Shown here: piece after piece, positions 1 to 9,074 of the stretch | Position numbering within the stretch: the first letter of the stretch is position 1 | How the letters are laid out: each line of letters opens with the position of its first letter | From: Burkholderiales bacterium | GTDB taxonomy: Bacteria > Pseudomonadota > Gammaproteobacteria > Burkholderiales > Burkholderiaceae_C | DNA length: 64,000 bases | Assembly: GCA_021414305.1 (NCBI GenBank) | Contig: JAIOOS010000006.1 | Span: 248,001-312,000 of the forward strand | Direction of reading: 5' to 3' | Program-made: the position numbers and the translations under genes | Notes under the pieces: model-generated | Seen by the model: the letters and a program-made list of their open reading frames with translations, nothing else | The model's database searches: none | Told to the model about the DNA's origin: nothing

Positions 1-483
1 ATGGCCAAGGCGCTCGACGCGGCCTACGAAGCGGGCCGCCGCGGCGCGAGCTGGCTGAAGGTGAAACGGGCGCACACCCTCGACCTCGTCGTGCTCGCCG
101 CCGAATGGGGCCACGGCCGCCGGAAGGGCTGGCTCTCGAACCTGCACCTCGGCGCGCGCGACCCGGCCGGCACGTTCTCGCCCAGCGGCTGGGTGATGCT
201 CGGCAAGACCTTCAAGGGCATGACCGACGCCCTGCTCGAATGGCAGACGGCCGAGCTGCTGGCGCGGGAAACCGGGCGCGACCGCTACACCGTCCAGGTG
301 CGGCCGGAGCTGGTCGTCGAGATCGCCTTCAACGACCTGCAGGAGAGCCCGCAGTACCCCGGCGGACTGGCCCTGCGCTTCGCCCGGGTGAAGGGCTACC
401 GCGGCGACAAGACGGCGGCCGAGGCCGACACGATCGAGACGGTTCAGGCGCTGCACGGGGCGCAGGGCGGCGGCGCGCCCTAG
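1..483 (+). CDS. ATP-dependent DNA ligase, C-terminal part (gene starts before window)
   Basis: C-terminal 160 residues of an ATP-dependent DNA ligase, which seals nicks through a lysyl-AMP intermediate. The window opens just where ligases carry nucleotidyltransferase motif IV (EGVMxK, here only MAK remains). Motif V is visible as SWLKVKR (residues 17-23). The remainder is the OB-fold domain, with the family-typical [10 protein letters not shown] and [11 protein letters not shown] stretches. The ATG at position 1 is an internal methionine and not the start. It resembles the archaeal/LigB-type single-subunit ligases found scattered in proteobacteria. The upstream partners that often accompany them lie outside the window. 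The next gene on the same strand starts about 110 bases later, after a non-coding gap. Confidence 0.85.
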   Translation: MAKALDAAYEAGRRGASWLKVKRAHTLDLVVLAAEWGHGRRKGWLSNLHLGARDPAGTFSPSGWVMLGKTFKGMTDALLEWQTAELLARETGRDRYTVQVRPELVVEIAFNDLQESPQYPGGLALRFARVKGYRGDKTAAEADTIETVQALHGAQGGGAP

Positions 484-593
484 CCGCCGCTCGCGGCCGC
501 GGCGGCCAGGGCGCAACGCCGCCGCAACGCCGGCTGGCCATGATCCGTTCCGAGTCGCTCCCCACCGCGACCGATCCCCGAACGGAGAGTCTC

Positions 594-1631
594 ATGCGCC
601 ACCCCCGCCTCTGGCGAGACATCGCACTCGCCGCCGCCGCCGCCGGTGCCGCCGCCGCGGTCGCGGCCCTCCGCCTGCCTGGACTTGGGCAAGGCGCGTT
701 GCAGGCCACGCTCTTCATCGGCGGCGCGTCGCTGGCGCTGATCGGCGGCGTCGGCGCGCTCATGGCCTGGGCCAGCGCGCGCACCGAGTCGGCGCTGAAG
801 CGCGGCGACGGCGTGATGGGCCGCTGGCGCGTCGAGGCTGCCGTGTGGCCGGACTTCCTCGCCCTCGAAGCGAAGATGGCGGCAGCGCCGGAAGCGCTCG
901 GCAACGAGTTCTCGCTCCCTCGTGGCGCGCGGGACCGCGATCTCGAGGTGATCGTCGGCCAGGAGGGCGTGATGATCGGCGACAGCGTCCACCGCCTGCC
1001 ACGCCACGGCCTGCCGGAGCTGACCATGGCCGGCCTGCGGATGGAGCCGGGCACGCCGGTCTGCATCGAGCTGCATCTCTACTACCCGGGCCACGTCGCC
1101 GGCGACAGCAGCTCCTCGCCACCGCGCCGCAGCGTGCTGCGCTTTCCGGTGTCGCCCGCCGCCGAGCGCGAGGCGGCGCAGTTCGTCACCTGGTGCCACG
1201 CCGGCCGGCCCGGCGAAGCCGACTTCTTCCACGGCCGCGGCGACGGCAGCGACGGCGAAGACCTCAGCACCTGCCGCTCCTGCGGCTGGCAGACGCACAA
1301 GTTCGTTTCGGTCTGCGAGCGCTGCGGCGGCAGCCTGCTCTCCAAGCGCTGGGCGCGGCGCTTCGGCAGCGTCCTGTTCGTCCTCGGCGTGCTGCTGAGC
1401 GGCGGCATGGCCTTCCTGCTCCTGCAGATCGGGCCGATGCTTCTGCACCCTGGCGCCTCCTACGGCGGCACGCGTTTCGGCGGCACGGCGATCCAGGGGC
1501 TGCTGGTGCTGCTCCTGCTCGGCGGTGTCGCCGCGTTCGGCGTGACGACGATGGTCTACGGCCTCTTGCAGATGAGCACCGGCCTGCGCACCCTGCGCGG
1601 CGCGGCGGGGGATGCTAGAACCCGGGGGTGA
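594..1631 (+). CDS. Membrane protein with a central zinc-ribbon motif, function unknown
   Basis: Predicted inner-membrane protein of 345 residues that I do not recognise. Two hydrophobic segments lie near the N-terminus (about residues 9-30 and 37-62), followed by a soluble middle region. Then comes a four-cysteine zinc-ribbon-like motif (CRSCGW ... CERCGG), followed by two further transmembrane segments at the C-terminus. The ATG at 594 was chosen because GGAGAG lies 6 bases upstream. An in-frame ATG at 540 would add 18 residues without a ribosome site. The stop overlaps the GTG start of the MFS gene by 4 bases (GTGA), so the two are probably translationally coupled. Confidence 0.7.
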   Translation: MRHPRLWRDIALAAAAAGAAAAVAALRLPGLGQGALQATLFIGGASLALIGGVGALMAWASARTESALKRGDGVMGRWRVEAAVWPDFLALEAKMAAAPEALGNEFSLPRGARDRDLEVIVGQEGVMIGDSVHRLPRHGLPELTMAGLRMEPGTPVCIELHLYYPGHVAGDSSSSPPRRSVLRFPVSPAAEREAAQFVTWCHAGRPGEADFFHGRGDGSDGEDLSTCRSCGWQTHKFVSVCERCGGSLLSKRWARRFGSVLFVLGVLLSGGMAFLLLQIGPMLLHPGASYGGTRFGGTAIQGLLVLLLLGGVAAFGVTTMVYGLLQMSTGLRTLRGAAGDARTRG

Positions 1632-2872
1632 CGCCGCTCCGCATCGCCCTCGCCGGCCTGGCTGCCCTCGCCGTCGCGATGGGCATCGGCCGCTTCGCCT
1701 TCACGCCGATCCTGCCGATGATGCTGCACGACGGCGTCGTCGACCTGGCGCACGCGAGCCTGCTGGCGAGCACGAACTACGTCGGCTACCTCGTCGGCGC
1801 CCTGCTCTGCACCTTCGACCCGTGGCTGCGCCGCCGCCTCGGCGTGCGCCGGCCGGCCGACGGTCCGGCGATCGTGCGCTACGGCCTCGCCGCCACCGCA
1901 CTGCTCACGCTGGCGATGGCGCTGCCCTGGCCGGCCGCCTGGCCGACGCTGCGCTTCGCCGCCGGCGCCGTCAGCGCCTACGTCCTCCTGCAATCCTCGG
2001 GCTGGTGCCTGGCGCAGCTCGCGGCCCGCGGCAAGCCGCAACTCGGCGGCGTGATGTTCGCCGGGCCGGGCGCGGGCATCGTCGGCAGCGGCCTGCTCGG
2101 CGGCGCGATGGTCTCCTGGCAATGGCTTGCAGGCTCCGCCTGGATCGTGTTCGGGGTGCTCGCGGCATTGCTGACCGCGGCGGTGTGGAACGTGTTCCGG
2201 CGCGAGCACGAGGCGCCCCTGCAGGGCGGGGCCGGCCTGCCCGCGGGCGCCGCGACGGCGGGGGATCCCGGGGTCGAATCGCCAGCGCAGGCGCGGCACG
2301 GCAGCGCCGAGGTCGCCGTCCTCGCCGTCGCCTACGGCATCGCCGGCTTCGGCTACATCGTCACCGCCACCTTCCTGCCGGTGATCGCGCGCGCGGCGAT
2401 CGCCGGCTCGCCGCTGATCGACCTGTTCTGGCCGATCTTCGGCGGCGGCATCGTCTGCGGCGCGCTGCTGTCGGCGCGGGTCAGCCCGGCGATCGATCGG
2501 CGCTGGCTGCTCGCCGCCGCCTACCTCCTGCAGGCGAGCGGCATCTTCCTCGGCGTGGCGTGGCCGACGGAGGCCGGCTTCGCCCTCGGCAGCCTGATGC
2601 TCGGCTTTCCGTTCACCACCCTCACCCTGTTCGCCCTGCAAGAGGCGCGCCGGATCCGGCCGCTGGCGACGGCAAGCACGATGGGCCTCGTGACCACCGT
2701 CTACGCCCTGGGCCAGGCACTCGGCCCGGGCATGGTTGCCTTCATGCTGCAGCTCAGCGGCGGCGATGCGCATGCCGCGTTCCAGCGCTCGCTCGTCGTC
2801 GCCGCCTCGTCGCTGCTGATCGGCGCGGCGATGTACGCCGCCTCGGCCCGGGCGTGGCCGGCTGCGCGCTGA
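1628..2872 (+). CDS. YbfB/YjiJ-family MFS transporter
   Basis: Major facilitator superfamily carrier of 414 residues with about 12 hydrophobic segments. The N-terminal signature GIGRFAFTPILPMML is characteristic of the YbfB/YjiJ family, whose substrates are mostly unknown. A hydrophilic central loop (about residues 200-225, rich in Gly, Ala and charged residues) separates two six-helix halves, as usual for MFS. The GTG start overlaps the stop of the upstream membrane protein. The length is normal (about 400 residues). Substrate and direction of transport cannot be read from the sequence. Confidence 0.85.
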   Translation: MTPLRIALAGLAALAVAMGIGRFAFTPILPMMLHDGVVDLAHASLLASTNYVGYLVGALLCTFDPWLRRRLGVRRPADGPAIVRYGLAATALLTLAMALPWPAAWPTLRFAAGAVSAYVLLQSSGWCLAQLAARGKPQLGGVMFAGPGAGIVGSGLLGGAMVSWQWLAGSAWIVFGVLAALLTAAVWNVFRREHEAPLQGGAGLPAGAATAGDPGVESPAQARHGSAEVAVLAVAYGIAGFGYIVTATFLPVIARAAIAGSPLIDLFWPIFGGGIVCGALLSARVSPAIDRRWLLAAAYLLQASGIFLGVAWPTEAGFALGSLMLGFPFTTLTLFALQEARRIRPLATASTMGLVTTVYALGQALGPGMVAFMLQLSGGDAHAAFQRSLVVAASSLLIGAAMYAASARAWPAAR

Positions 2873-3000
2873 GCGCCTCGGCCGATCCCGGGCGTTGCGC
2901 GATTCGTCCGGCCGAGGCTGCGTTCCGTCGCAAGCCGCTGGCCGGGCCGGCGCACGGGTCCTAGAGTCGGCGAATCGCTCACCCACCCCGGAGACACGCG

Positions 3001-3360
3001 ATGGGCATCGCCAACGACCTCGAACGCCTCGCCGAGCTGCACCGCAGCGGCGCCATTTCGGACGCCGAGTTCGCCAGCGCCAAGGCCCGTGCCCTCGGCG
3101 AGACGCCGCAGGCCGCCCGCAACGCCGTGATGCACTGGCTGCACGCGCTGCGCCGCAGCCGCACCGATGCCTGGCTCGGCGGCGTGTGCGGCGGCCTGGC
3201 GCCGGCGACCGGCCTGCCCGCGTGGCTCTGCCGCCTGATCTTCGTGCTGCTGGTGGCGTGCGGCGGCACCGGCCTGATGCTCTACGTGCTGCTCTGGATC
3301 CTGGTGCCCAGGGACGACGGCGTCGTCGAGCACGGCACGGGTTCGTTCAGTTCGACCTGA
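3001..3360 (+). CDS. PspC-domain membrane protein with SHOCT-like N-terminus
   Basis: Small protein of 119 residues. Residues 1-33 (NDLERLAELHRSGAISDAEF) look like a SHOCT-type oligomerisation segment. Residues 50-104 form a PspC domain: an amphipathic R/D-rich lead, GGVCGGLA, and one transmembrane helix ending LLWILVP. PspC domains occur in phage-shock and envelope-stress modules, but no pspA or pspB is present here, so the role is inferred only as envelope-related. It is followed after 9 bases by a second tiny membrane protein, and the two probably form one operon. A purine-rich GGAGA sits upstream of the ATG. Confidence 0.8.
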   Translation: MGIANDLERLAELHRSGAISDAEFASAKARALGETPQAARNAVMHWLHALRRSRTDAWLGGVCGGLAPATGLPAWLCRLIFVLLVACGGTGLMLYVLLWILVPRDDGVVEHGTGSFSST

Positions 3361-3369
3361 GGCCTCGCC

Positions 3370-3585
3370 ATGGGAACGCTGTTCACTCTCGTCCTGTGGT
3401 GCCTGCTGTTCGTGCTGTGCTGGCCGCTCGCCATCGCCGCGCTGCTGCTCTGGCCGCTGGTCTGGCTGCTGAGCCTGCCGTTCCGGCTGGTCGGCATCAC
3501 CTTCGATGCGCTGTTCGCGGTGCTGCGTGCGGTGCTGTTCCTGCCGGCGCGTCTGCTCGGCGGCGGGCGGCGAACCGTGGGCTAG
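3370..3585 (+). CDS. Small two-helix membrane protein
   Basis: A 71-residue hydrophobic protein beginning MGTLFTLVLWCLLFVLCWPLAIAAL, with two closely spaced membrane segments (about residues 4-40) and an amphipathic C-terminal part. No family recognised. It starts 9 bases after the PspC gene on the same strand, and pairing with PspC-type genes suggests a joint membrane-stress role. This is inference from position only. Confidence 0.6.
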   Translation: MGTLFTLVLWCLLFVLCWPLAIAALLLWPLVWLLSLPFRLVGITFDALFAVLRAVLFLPARLLGGGRRTVG

Positions 3586-3641
3586 GGCGCCCGGTCCGCC
3601 GAGAGCCTCAGGCCGTCGCGCTCGATATAGTCGGGCGAGCC

Positions 3642-4985
3642 ATGCTCGACCCGAACCAGATCGACACCCGCTACGCCAAGAGCGGCGAGCTGAACATCGC
3701 GTACCAGGTGTTCGGCAGCGGTGACGTGAACCTGGTGTTCATTCCCGGCTGGGCTTCTCATGTCGAGAACATCTGGACGTTCCGCGCCTTCGCCGAGTTC
3801 GCCGAGCGCCTGGCCCAGTTCGCCCGCGTCGTCATGATCGACCGGCGCGGCACCGGGCTTTCCGACCCGGTCTCGAACCCGCCGACGCTCGAGGAGCGCA
3901 TGGACGACGTGCGCGCGGTGCTCGACGCCGTGGGCTGGGAGCGCGCCGTGATCTGGGGCATCTCCGAAGGCGGGGCGATGGCGATGATGTTCGCCGCCAC
4001 CTATCCCGAACGCACCCGGGCCTTGCTCCTGTACGGCACCTTCGCCCGCTTCAGCCGCGACCAGGACTATCCGCACGGCTATCCGGCGGAGGCGAACGCG
4101 CGGTGGCTCTCCAGGCTCGAAACCATGTGGGGAACGGGCGAGCTGTCGAGCTGGTTCGCCCCCAGCGTCAAGGGCGACACCGCCGCACTTCGGGTCCTGG
4201 CCCGGCTGGAACGAATGGCGATGAGCCCGGGCACGGCCCGCAAGCTGTTCGGCATCATGACGGAGGTGGACGCCCGGCACGTGCTGCCGGCGATCCGCGT
4301 GCCGACGCTGATCCTGCACCGGGTCGACGACAAGCCGGTGCGCGTCGGCCACGCCCGCTACATCGCCGAGCACATCACCGGGGCGAAGTACGTGGAGCTC
4401 GCGGGCGAGGACCACCTGCCCTGGTACGGCGGCGCCGACGTCCTGCTGGACGAGGTGCGCGAATTCCTGACCGGCGAGCGCGCCGAAGCCGAGCCGGACC
4501 GCGTGCTGACGACGATCCTGTTCTGCGACATCGTCGAGTCGACCCGGCGCCTCGCCGAGATCGGCGACCTCGGCTGGAAGCAGGTGCTGGCGAACTTCTA
4601 CGCGCTGGCCGACGACAAGCTGCGCCACTTCCGCGGCCGCAAGCTCGACACCGCGGGCGACGGCCTGTTCGCCGCCTTCGACGGCCCGGCCCGCGCCGTG
4701 CGCTGCGGCGCTTCGCTGGCCAGGGCGGTGGAGGGCCTCGGCCTGCAGCTGCGCGTGGGCGTGCACACCGGCGAGTGCGAGGTGCTCGGCGAGAAGTACA
4801 GCGGCCTGGCCGTGCACGTCGGTGCGCGCGTGGCCTCGGTGGCCGAACCGGGCCAGGTGCTCGTCTCTTCGACGGTGAAGAACCTGGTCGTCGGCTCGGG
4901 GCTGCGCTTCGACGACATCGGCCCGCGTGCGCTGAAGGGCGTGCCCGGCGAGTGGCATCTGTTTGCCGCGGCGACCCAGGGCTAG
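3642..4985 (+). CDS. Alpha/beta hydrolase fused to a class III adenylate/guanylate cyclase domain
   Basis: Two-domain cytosolic protein of 447 residues. Residues 1-280 are an alpha/beta hydrolase with the nucleophile elbow GISEGG (Ser108) and RRGTGLSD near the oxyanion region. Residues 287-447 are a class III nucleotide cyclase domain: metal-binding Asp in FCDIVEST, RKLDTAGDGLFAAFD carrying the second metal Asp and a base-specifying Lys, then VGARVASVAEPG with the transition-state Arg. The position usually held by Asn (VNxAAR) reads His (VHVGAR). Such hydrolase-cyclase fusions are known in actinobacteria and proteobacteria, where a small ligand or ester may control cyclic nucleotide output. 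The ligand here is unknown. The ATG at 3642 is the first Met before the conserved hydrolase sequence; no strong ribosome site is seen. Confidence 0.85.
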   Translation: MLDPNQIDTRYAKSGELNIAYQVFGSGDVNLVFIPGWASHVENIWTFRAFAEFAERLAQFARVVMIDRRGTGLSDPVSNPPTLEERMDDVRAVLDAVGWERAVIWGISEGGAMAMMFAATYPERTRALLLYGTFARFSRDQDYPHGYPAEANARWLSRLETMWGTGELSSWFAPSVKGDTAALRVLARLERMAMSPGTARKLFGIMTEVDARHVLPAIRVPTLILHRVDDKPVRVGHARYIAEHITGAKYVELAGEDHLPWYGGADVLLDEVREFLTGERAEAEPDRVLTTILFCDIVESTRRLAEIGDLGWKQVLANFYALADDKLRHFRGRKLDTAGDGLFAAFDGPARAVRCGASLARAVEGLGLQLRVGVHTGECEVLGEKYSGLAVHVGARVASVAEPGQVLVSSTVKNLVVGSGLRFDDIGPRALKGVPGEWHLFAAATQG

Positions 4986-5116
4986 GCCAGCCAGCTCCGC
5001 AACGCCTGGGCAACGCCCCTGCCCTAAGGTTCGTTCCGGCGCGCAACCCGTGCGTCGATCGCAGGAGCACGCATGACACTCGACACCGGTTCCCTGGCCG
5101 CTGCCCGGAGAGCGCG

Positions 5117-6385
5117 ATGAGAAAGACCGGCGTGATCCTCGCCGCCCTCGGCGCCCTCCTCTTCTTCGCGCTGATCGCCTTCATGTTCTGGGGGCCGATG
5201 GCCAGCACCTTTCGCCCGCCCGAGCGCCAGGGGCAGGCGATGCTGGTGCTGCACGAGCAGCAGCCGCGCCTCTGGGTGCTGCTCAAGCAGGAGGAGCAGC
5301 GCCAGGTGAGCTACGGCTTCGGCTCGCGCAGCACCGGCGGCTTTCGCAACGACACCTTCTTCCACTTCGAGCTGCAGGCACACGACGTGCGCAGCACCGC
5401 GCCGGTGTGGAAGGCCCGGCTGCTCACGCTCGGCGACCGCGAGGCGAGCGGCAGCACGCCTTCACGCGTGATCGGCAGCAGCGCTGAAGGCCGCCTGCTT
5501 GGCCAGGAGGGCGACACCGTCTGGCTGCTGCTCGACGGCCAGCCGGTGGCCGTGGCCGCCGCCGACGGCAAGGTGAAGGCCACCGCCGCCATGCTGCAGG
5601 AGAAGAACGCGGCGCTGAAGGGCATGCTGCCGACCTCGTCCAGCCTCTACGCCTTCGACGCCGGCCTCGTGATCACCGCCGCCGACGCGCAGCGCTACCG
5701 CGTGCAGGGCGCGACCCTCGCCGCCCAGCCCTACCAGCCGCCGCCACCGCCCCCGCCCCCGCCGCCCAGCCGCTGGCAGAGCACGCGCCCTCCGTTCGGC
5801 GGGCCGGTCGTGCGGCTGATCCGTCTTGGCGGCGACTGGATCGGCCTCTACACCGACCGCGAGGCCGCCGATGCCGCCCACGACGAGCTCGGCATGCGCT
5901 TCAACGAGCCGTTCACGATCCTCAACGAAGGTGCGCTCGCCCGCCGCACCTTCCGCCGCGCCGTCACCGCCCCGTCGAAGCGCTACCGCGACGACAAGCA
6001 CGACGTGCTGACGGCGATGACGCCCATCCCCGGCAGGCCCGCCTACCTGCGCGGCCAGTTCTTCCACGTGCCCGGCACCGAGCAGCCGCTGGCGATGACC
6101 GAGCCGACGGGCGTGCTGGTGCAGCACCAGACCCGGATCGACGCCGACGGCCGCGTGGCCATCACGCGCATCGATACGGAGCTGCAGGCGCTGTGGACCG
6201 CGACCTTGCCGATGACCGAGCTCGGCTCGCGCTGGATCTCGCCGAAGCAGCTGTTGCTGCTCGGCACCGAGCAGACGACGAAGGACGGCGTGCGCACGCG
6301 GGAGGAGCAGCTCGTGGCGCTGGACCTGGCCGATGGGAAGACACGAAGCTGGAATCTGCAGAAGGCTCAGGCGGCGGCGCCCTGA
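5117..6385 (+). CDS. Membrane-anchored periplasmic protein with polyproline tract
   Basis: Protein of 422 residues with one N-terminal membrane anchor (residues 5-26) and a large probably periplasmic domain. I cannot assign a function; it may belong to the group called PA2928-family proteins (weak recollection, not verified). A run of ten prolines (5737-5766) splits the globular part into two halves, and ribosomes would need EF-P to pass it. The second half contains several short segments resembling beta-propeller blades. The ATG at 5117 follows GGAGAGCG. The preceding 131 bases show no gene. Confidence 0.6.
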   Translation: MRKTGVILAALGALLFFALIAFMFWGPMASTFRPPERQGQAMLVLHEQQPRLWVLLKQEEQRQVSYGFGSRSTGGFRNDTFFHFELQAHDVRSTAPVWKARLLTLGDREASGSTPSRVIGSSAEGRLLGQEGDTVWLLLDGQPVAVAAADGKVKATAAMLQEKNAALKGMLPTSSSLYAFDAGLVITAADAQRYRVQGATLAAQPYQPPPPPPPPPPSRWQSTRPPFGGPVVRLIRLGGDWIGLYTDREAADAAHDELGMRFNEPFTILNEGALARRTFRRAVTAPSKRYRDDKHDVLTAMTPIPGRPAYLRGQFFHVPGTEQPLAMTEPTGVLVQHQTRIDADGRVAITRIDTELQALWTATLPMTELGSRWISPKQLLLLGTEQTTKDGVRTREEQLVALDLADGKTRSWNLQKAQAAAP

Positions 6386-6427
6386 GAGGTGAGCCGAGCG
6401 GCCGGTCGGGCCGCTCCGCAGGGCGAC

Positions 6428-6706
6428 CTAGCGGAAGAGGCCGACCGCCAGCTCTGCCCAGACCAGCGCCAGGCCCAACACTACCGCCAGACCGAGCGCA
6501 ACCCGTTGCCCGGCGCCGTGGACGTGTCCGAGCCCCAGGACGATGGCCGCACCCGCGCCGCAGAGCAAGGCCGCCGCGACCAGGAAGTCTCCCGGGCTCC
6601 AGTTCACCTCCGTCGTGAACTGCATGGCCACGGCAGGAACGAGCAGCAGCAGCGCGGTGGCGGCCGCCACGCCGAGCAATGGCTTGCGCGAAAGGGTTGC
6701 CGGCAC
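6428..6706 (-). CDS. Small membrane protein, three predicted helices
   Basis: Hydrophobic protein of 92 residues with three membrane segments, convergent with the preceding gene. I chose the GTG at 6706 because AGGAG lies 9 bases upstream and the first helix starts directly after it. An upstream in-frame GTG at 6748 would add 14 hydrophilic residues and has no ribosome site. No family recognised. It is divergent from the AraC-type regulator, with about 130 bases between the two starts. Confidence 0.55.
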   Translation of the reverse strand: MPATLSRKPLLGVAAATALLLLVPAVAMQFTTEVNWSPGDFLVAAALLCGAGAAIVLGLGHVHGAGQRVALGLAVVLGLALVWAELAVGLFR

Positions 6707-6837
6707 GGATGGATGCTCCTGGAAGAAGAGAAGCCGCGTTACCGGCACGTCCCGGCATCATAGGGACGATCACGCCCCGACTGCGCCGTGGCGCCGGCTG
6801 TCCCGTCGTGGGCGAAATCGGGTACCTTGGGCGAGCG

Positions 6838-7341
6838 ATGAAAGCGCCCAAGGCCCCTCCTTCCCTCAGCCAGGACCCCGAGCTTCTGCGCCGCCTGCTG
6901 CGGGCGAGAGACCGCATGGACGCCGCTTCGCACGAAGACTGGCCCGTGCGACGGCTGGCGCGCGTAGGCGCCGTTTCCGAGGCCCATTTCGCACGGTCCT
7001 TCAAGCAGGCGTTCGGCGTTCCGCCGCACCGCTACCTGCTCACGCGACGCATCGAGCGGGCGATGGCGTTGCTCCGCGACACCGAGCTCTCCATCACCGA
7101 GATCGCCTTCGCCACCGGCTGGGCCAGCCTCGGCACGTTCGGACGCATCTTTCGCGACATCGCCGGCGCAAGCCCGAGCACCATCCGCGCGCGCGCCCGG
7201 GGCAACCCGCAGGCGCTCGACCGCGTGCCCGCCTGCATCGTCAGCGCCGCGCACCGGCCCGACCTCACGATCGCAGTTTCGGAGAAGCGGCGTCGCCATG
7301 CCTCCGCTACAAACGACCTTCCAGCAACGGAGGTTCCATGA
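6838..7341 (+). CDS. AraC-family transcriptional regulator (DNA-binding domain only)
   Basis: Short AraC-family protein of 167 residues. A double helix-turn-helix occupies about residues 25-120, including VRRLARVGAVSEAHFARSFKQAFG and ITEIAFATGWASLGTFGRIFRD. There is no N-terminal ligand-binding domain, so it resembles small AraC proteins that act with a neighbouring glyoxalase-fold protein. The stop overlaps the next start by 4 bases (ATGA at 7338-7341), and regulator, VOC protein and DUF1801 protein form one operon. The likely effector is unknown. Confidence 0.85.
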   Translation: MKAPKAPPSLSQDPELLRRLLRARDRMDAASHEDWPVRRLARVGAVSEAHFARSFKQAFGVPPHRYLLTRRIERAMALLRDTELSITEIAFATGWASLGTFGRIFRDIAGASPSTIRARARGNPQALDRVPACIVSAAHRPDLTIAVSEKRRRHASATNDLPATEVP

Positions 7342-7745
7342 CTCAGAGTGTTCAGGTGGTGGGTTTGTACGTGCGGGATCAGGCCGAAGCGCTCGCCTTC
7401 TATGTCGACAAGCTCGGCTTTCGCGTCCACACCGACGTGCGCAACGGCGACTATCGATGGCTGACGGTGCAGCACCCGGACCAGCCGTCGTTCCAGCTCG
7501 GCCTGTTCACGCCGGGCCCGCCGGTGCACGACACGGCGACCGCGCAGGCATTGCGCGAGGTGGTGGCCAAGGGCGCGATGCCGCCCCTGGTGCTGGCGGT
7601 GGACGACTGCCGCGCCGCCCACGACCGGATGCTCGCCCGCGGCGTGGAGTTCACGCAGGCGCCGATCGATCGCTACGGCACCGTGGACGCCGGCTTTCGC
7701 GATCCCTCCGGGAACGGCTGGAAGATGATCGAGGCGCGCCGCTGA
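7338..7745 (+). CDS. VOC-superfamily (glyoxalase/bleomycin-resistance fold) protein
   Basis: Protein of 135 residues with the paired beta-alpha-beta-beta-beta modules of the vicinal oxygen chelate fold: LYVRDQAEALAFYVDKLGF at the start and GFRDPSGNGWKMIEAR at the end. Members include glyoxalases, dioxygenases and drug-binding proteins; the substrate cannot be deduced here. GGAGG at 7329-7333 fixes the ATG. It overlaps the AraC-type gene by 4 bases, an arrangement common for AraC-VOC pairs. Confidence 0.85.
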   Translation: MTQSVQVVGLYVRDQAEALAFYVDKLGFRVHTDVRNGDYRWLTVQHPDQPSFQLGLFTPGPPVHDTATAQALREVVAKGAMPPLVLAVDDCRAAHDRMLARGVEFTQAPIDRYGTVDAGFRDPSGNGWKMIEARR

Positions 7746-7746
7746 A

Positions 7747-8142
7747 ATGAAGAAGGCTCCGGCGAAACCGGCCGAACCGGCCGGCGAACTGATCGACGCG
7801 AAGATCGCCACGCTCGGCGACTGGCGCGGCGCGATGCTCGCCAGGCTCCGCGCCCTGATCAAGGCGGCCGATCCCGACGTCGTCGAGGAGTGGAAGTGGG
7901 GCGTTCCCGTCTGGTCGCACGACGGGATCCTCTGCACCGGCGAAACCTACAAGAGCGCCGTGAAGGCCACCTTCGCCCGGGGAGCCTCGCTGCCCGATCC
8001 GTCGGGACTCTTCACTTCCAGTCTCGAGGGGAAGGTGCGACGCGCCATCGATTTCCGCGAAGGCGACAAGCCGGACGAGAAGGCGCTGAAGGCACTGGTC
8101 CGCGCGGCGGTGGCGCTGAACAAGGCGTCGACCCGCGCCTAG
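7747..8142 (+). CDS. DUF1801 family protein
   Basis: Protein of 131 residues with the DUF1801 (YdhG-like) core: LRALIKAADPDVVEEWKWGVPVW, then YKSAVKATFARGA and a C-terminal helix. The fold is related to frataxin-like/YjbR proteins, but the biochemical function is unknown. It starts one base after the VOC stop, so it belongs to the AraC-VOC operon. N-terminal residues KKAPAKPAEPAGE form a flexible tail. Confidence 0.8.
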   Translation: MKKAPAKPAEPAGELIDAKIATLGDWRGAMLARLRALIKAADPDVVEEWKWGVPVWSHDGILCTGETYKSAVKATFARGASLPDPSGLFTSSLEGKVRRAIDFREGDKPDEKALKALVRAAVALNKASTRA

Positions 8143-8212
8143 CCGTTGAATGGATGCGCCGCGGGCGGCGGGCTCTCTCTATCATGAGCCACCCCTTCAG
8201 GAGCCCAGAGCC

Positions 8213-9055
8213 ATGTCCGTCCGATTCCACCGCCGCTCCGTGCTGGCGCTCGCCGCCCTGGGCCTGGCCCCCGCCGCCTGGGCGCAGGCCACCGACAGCA
8301 CCCTGGCGCAGATCAAGCAGCGCGGGGCCTTGCGCGTCGGCGTCACGCAGGCGCCGCCCTGGTACTCGAAGGACCCGAAGTCGGGCGACTGGTCGAGCGG
8401 CGTCGGCGTCTCGCTCGGCAAGGCGATGGCGGCCGGCCTCGGCGTGAAGTTCGAGCCGGTCGAGGTGACCTGGGGCACGGCGATCGCCGCGCTGCAGGGC
8501 AACAAGATCGACATGATGTCGATGATGGACGCCACGCCCGAGCGCGCCCAGGCGGTCGATTTCCCGAAGACGCCGCTGCTGTTCTATTCGCTCGCCGTGC
8601 TGGCGCGCGACGACCTGCCGGTGGCCACGTGGGCCGATCTCGACAAGCCCGCCGTGCGCATCGCCGTGCCGCAGGCCAGCAGCATGGACAAGTACCTCAC
8701 CGAGAACGTGACCAAGGCGCAGGTCTCGCGCTTCCCCGACAACGCCGCCGCGATCGCCGCCTTCCAGGCCGGGCGCGCCGACGCGGTGTGCCTGTTCCAC
8801 CCGCCGCTGCTCGCGGCGCGGCAGAAGCTCGGCGCCGGCAAGATCGTGGTGCCGACGCCGGCGCAATCGCAGGCCTCGAGCGTCGCCGTGCGCAAGGAGG
8901 CCGACAAGTCCTGGGTCGAGTACGTCGACAAGGAGATCGGCAAGTTCTATGCGAACGGCCAGACGCAGAAGTGGTACGAGGAGTTCCTGGTCGGCTTCGG
9001 CCTCGACCCCAAGGCCTCGCCGCCGGTGATGAAGGAAATGCTCGGCAAGTCGTAG
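8213..9055 (+). CDS. Amino-acid ABC transporter periplasmic binding protein (family 3)
   Basis: Periplasmic solute-binding protein of 280 residues with a cleavable signal peptide (hydrophobic core about residues 10-22, cleavage near AWAQA). The mature part has the family 3 hallmarks: GALRVGVTQAPPWY, MMDATPERAQAVDFP, and a C-terminal region ending in WYEEFLVGFG. It captures a polar amino acid or related zwitterion for the two permeases that follow directly. The ATG at 8213 places the Arg-rich n-region right before the hydrophobic stretch. A TATCAT box at 8179-8184 could be a -10 element, unproven. Confidence 0.85.
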   Translation: MSVRFHRRSVLALAALGLAPAAWAQATDSTLAQIKQRGALRVGVTQAPPWYSKDPKSGDWSSGVGVSLGKAMAAGLGVKFEPVEVTWGTAIAALQGNKIDMMSMMDATPERAQAVDFPKTPLLFYSLAVLARDDLPVATWADLDKPAVRIAVPQASSMDKYLTENVTKAQVSRFPDNAAAIAAFQAGRADAVCLFHPPLLAARQKLGAGKIVVPTPAQSQASSVAVRKEADKSWVEYVDKEIGKFYANGQTQKWYEEFLVGFGLDPKASPPVMKEMLGKS

Positions 9056-9074
9056 CACTTTCTTCGGCCGCGCG

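Noticed and set aside
105..593. N-terminal extension of the zinc-ribbon membrane protein
   Set aside because: The open frame overlaps the DNA ligase gene and has no protein-like sequence; the ATG at 594 has a good ribosome site.
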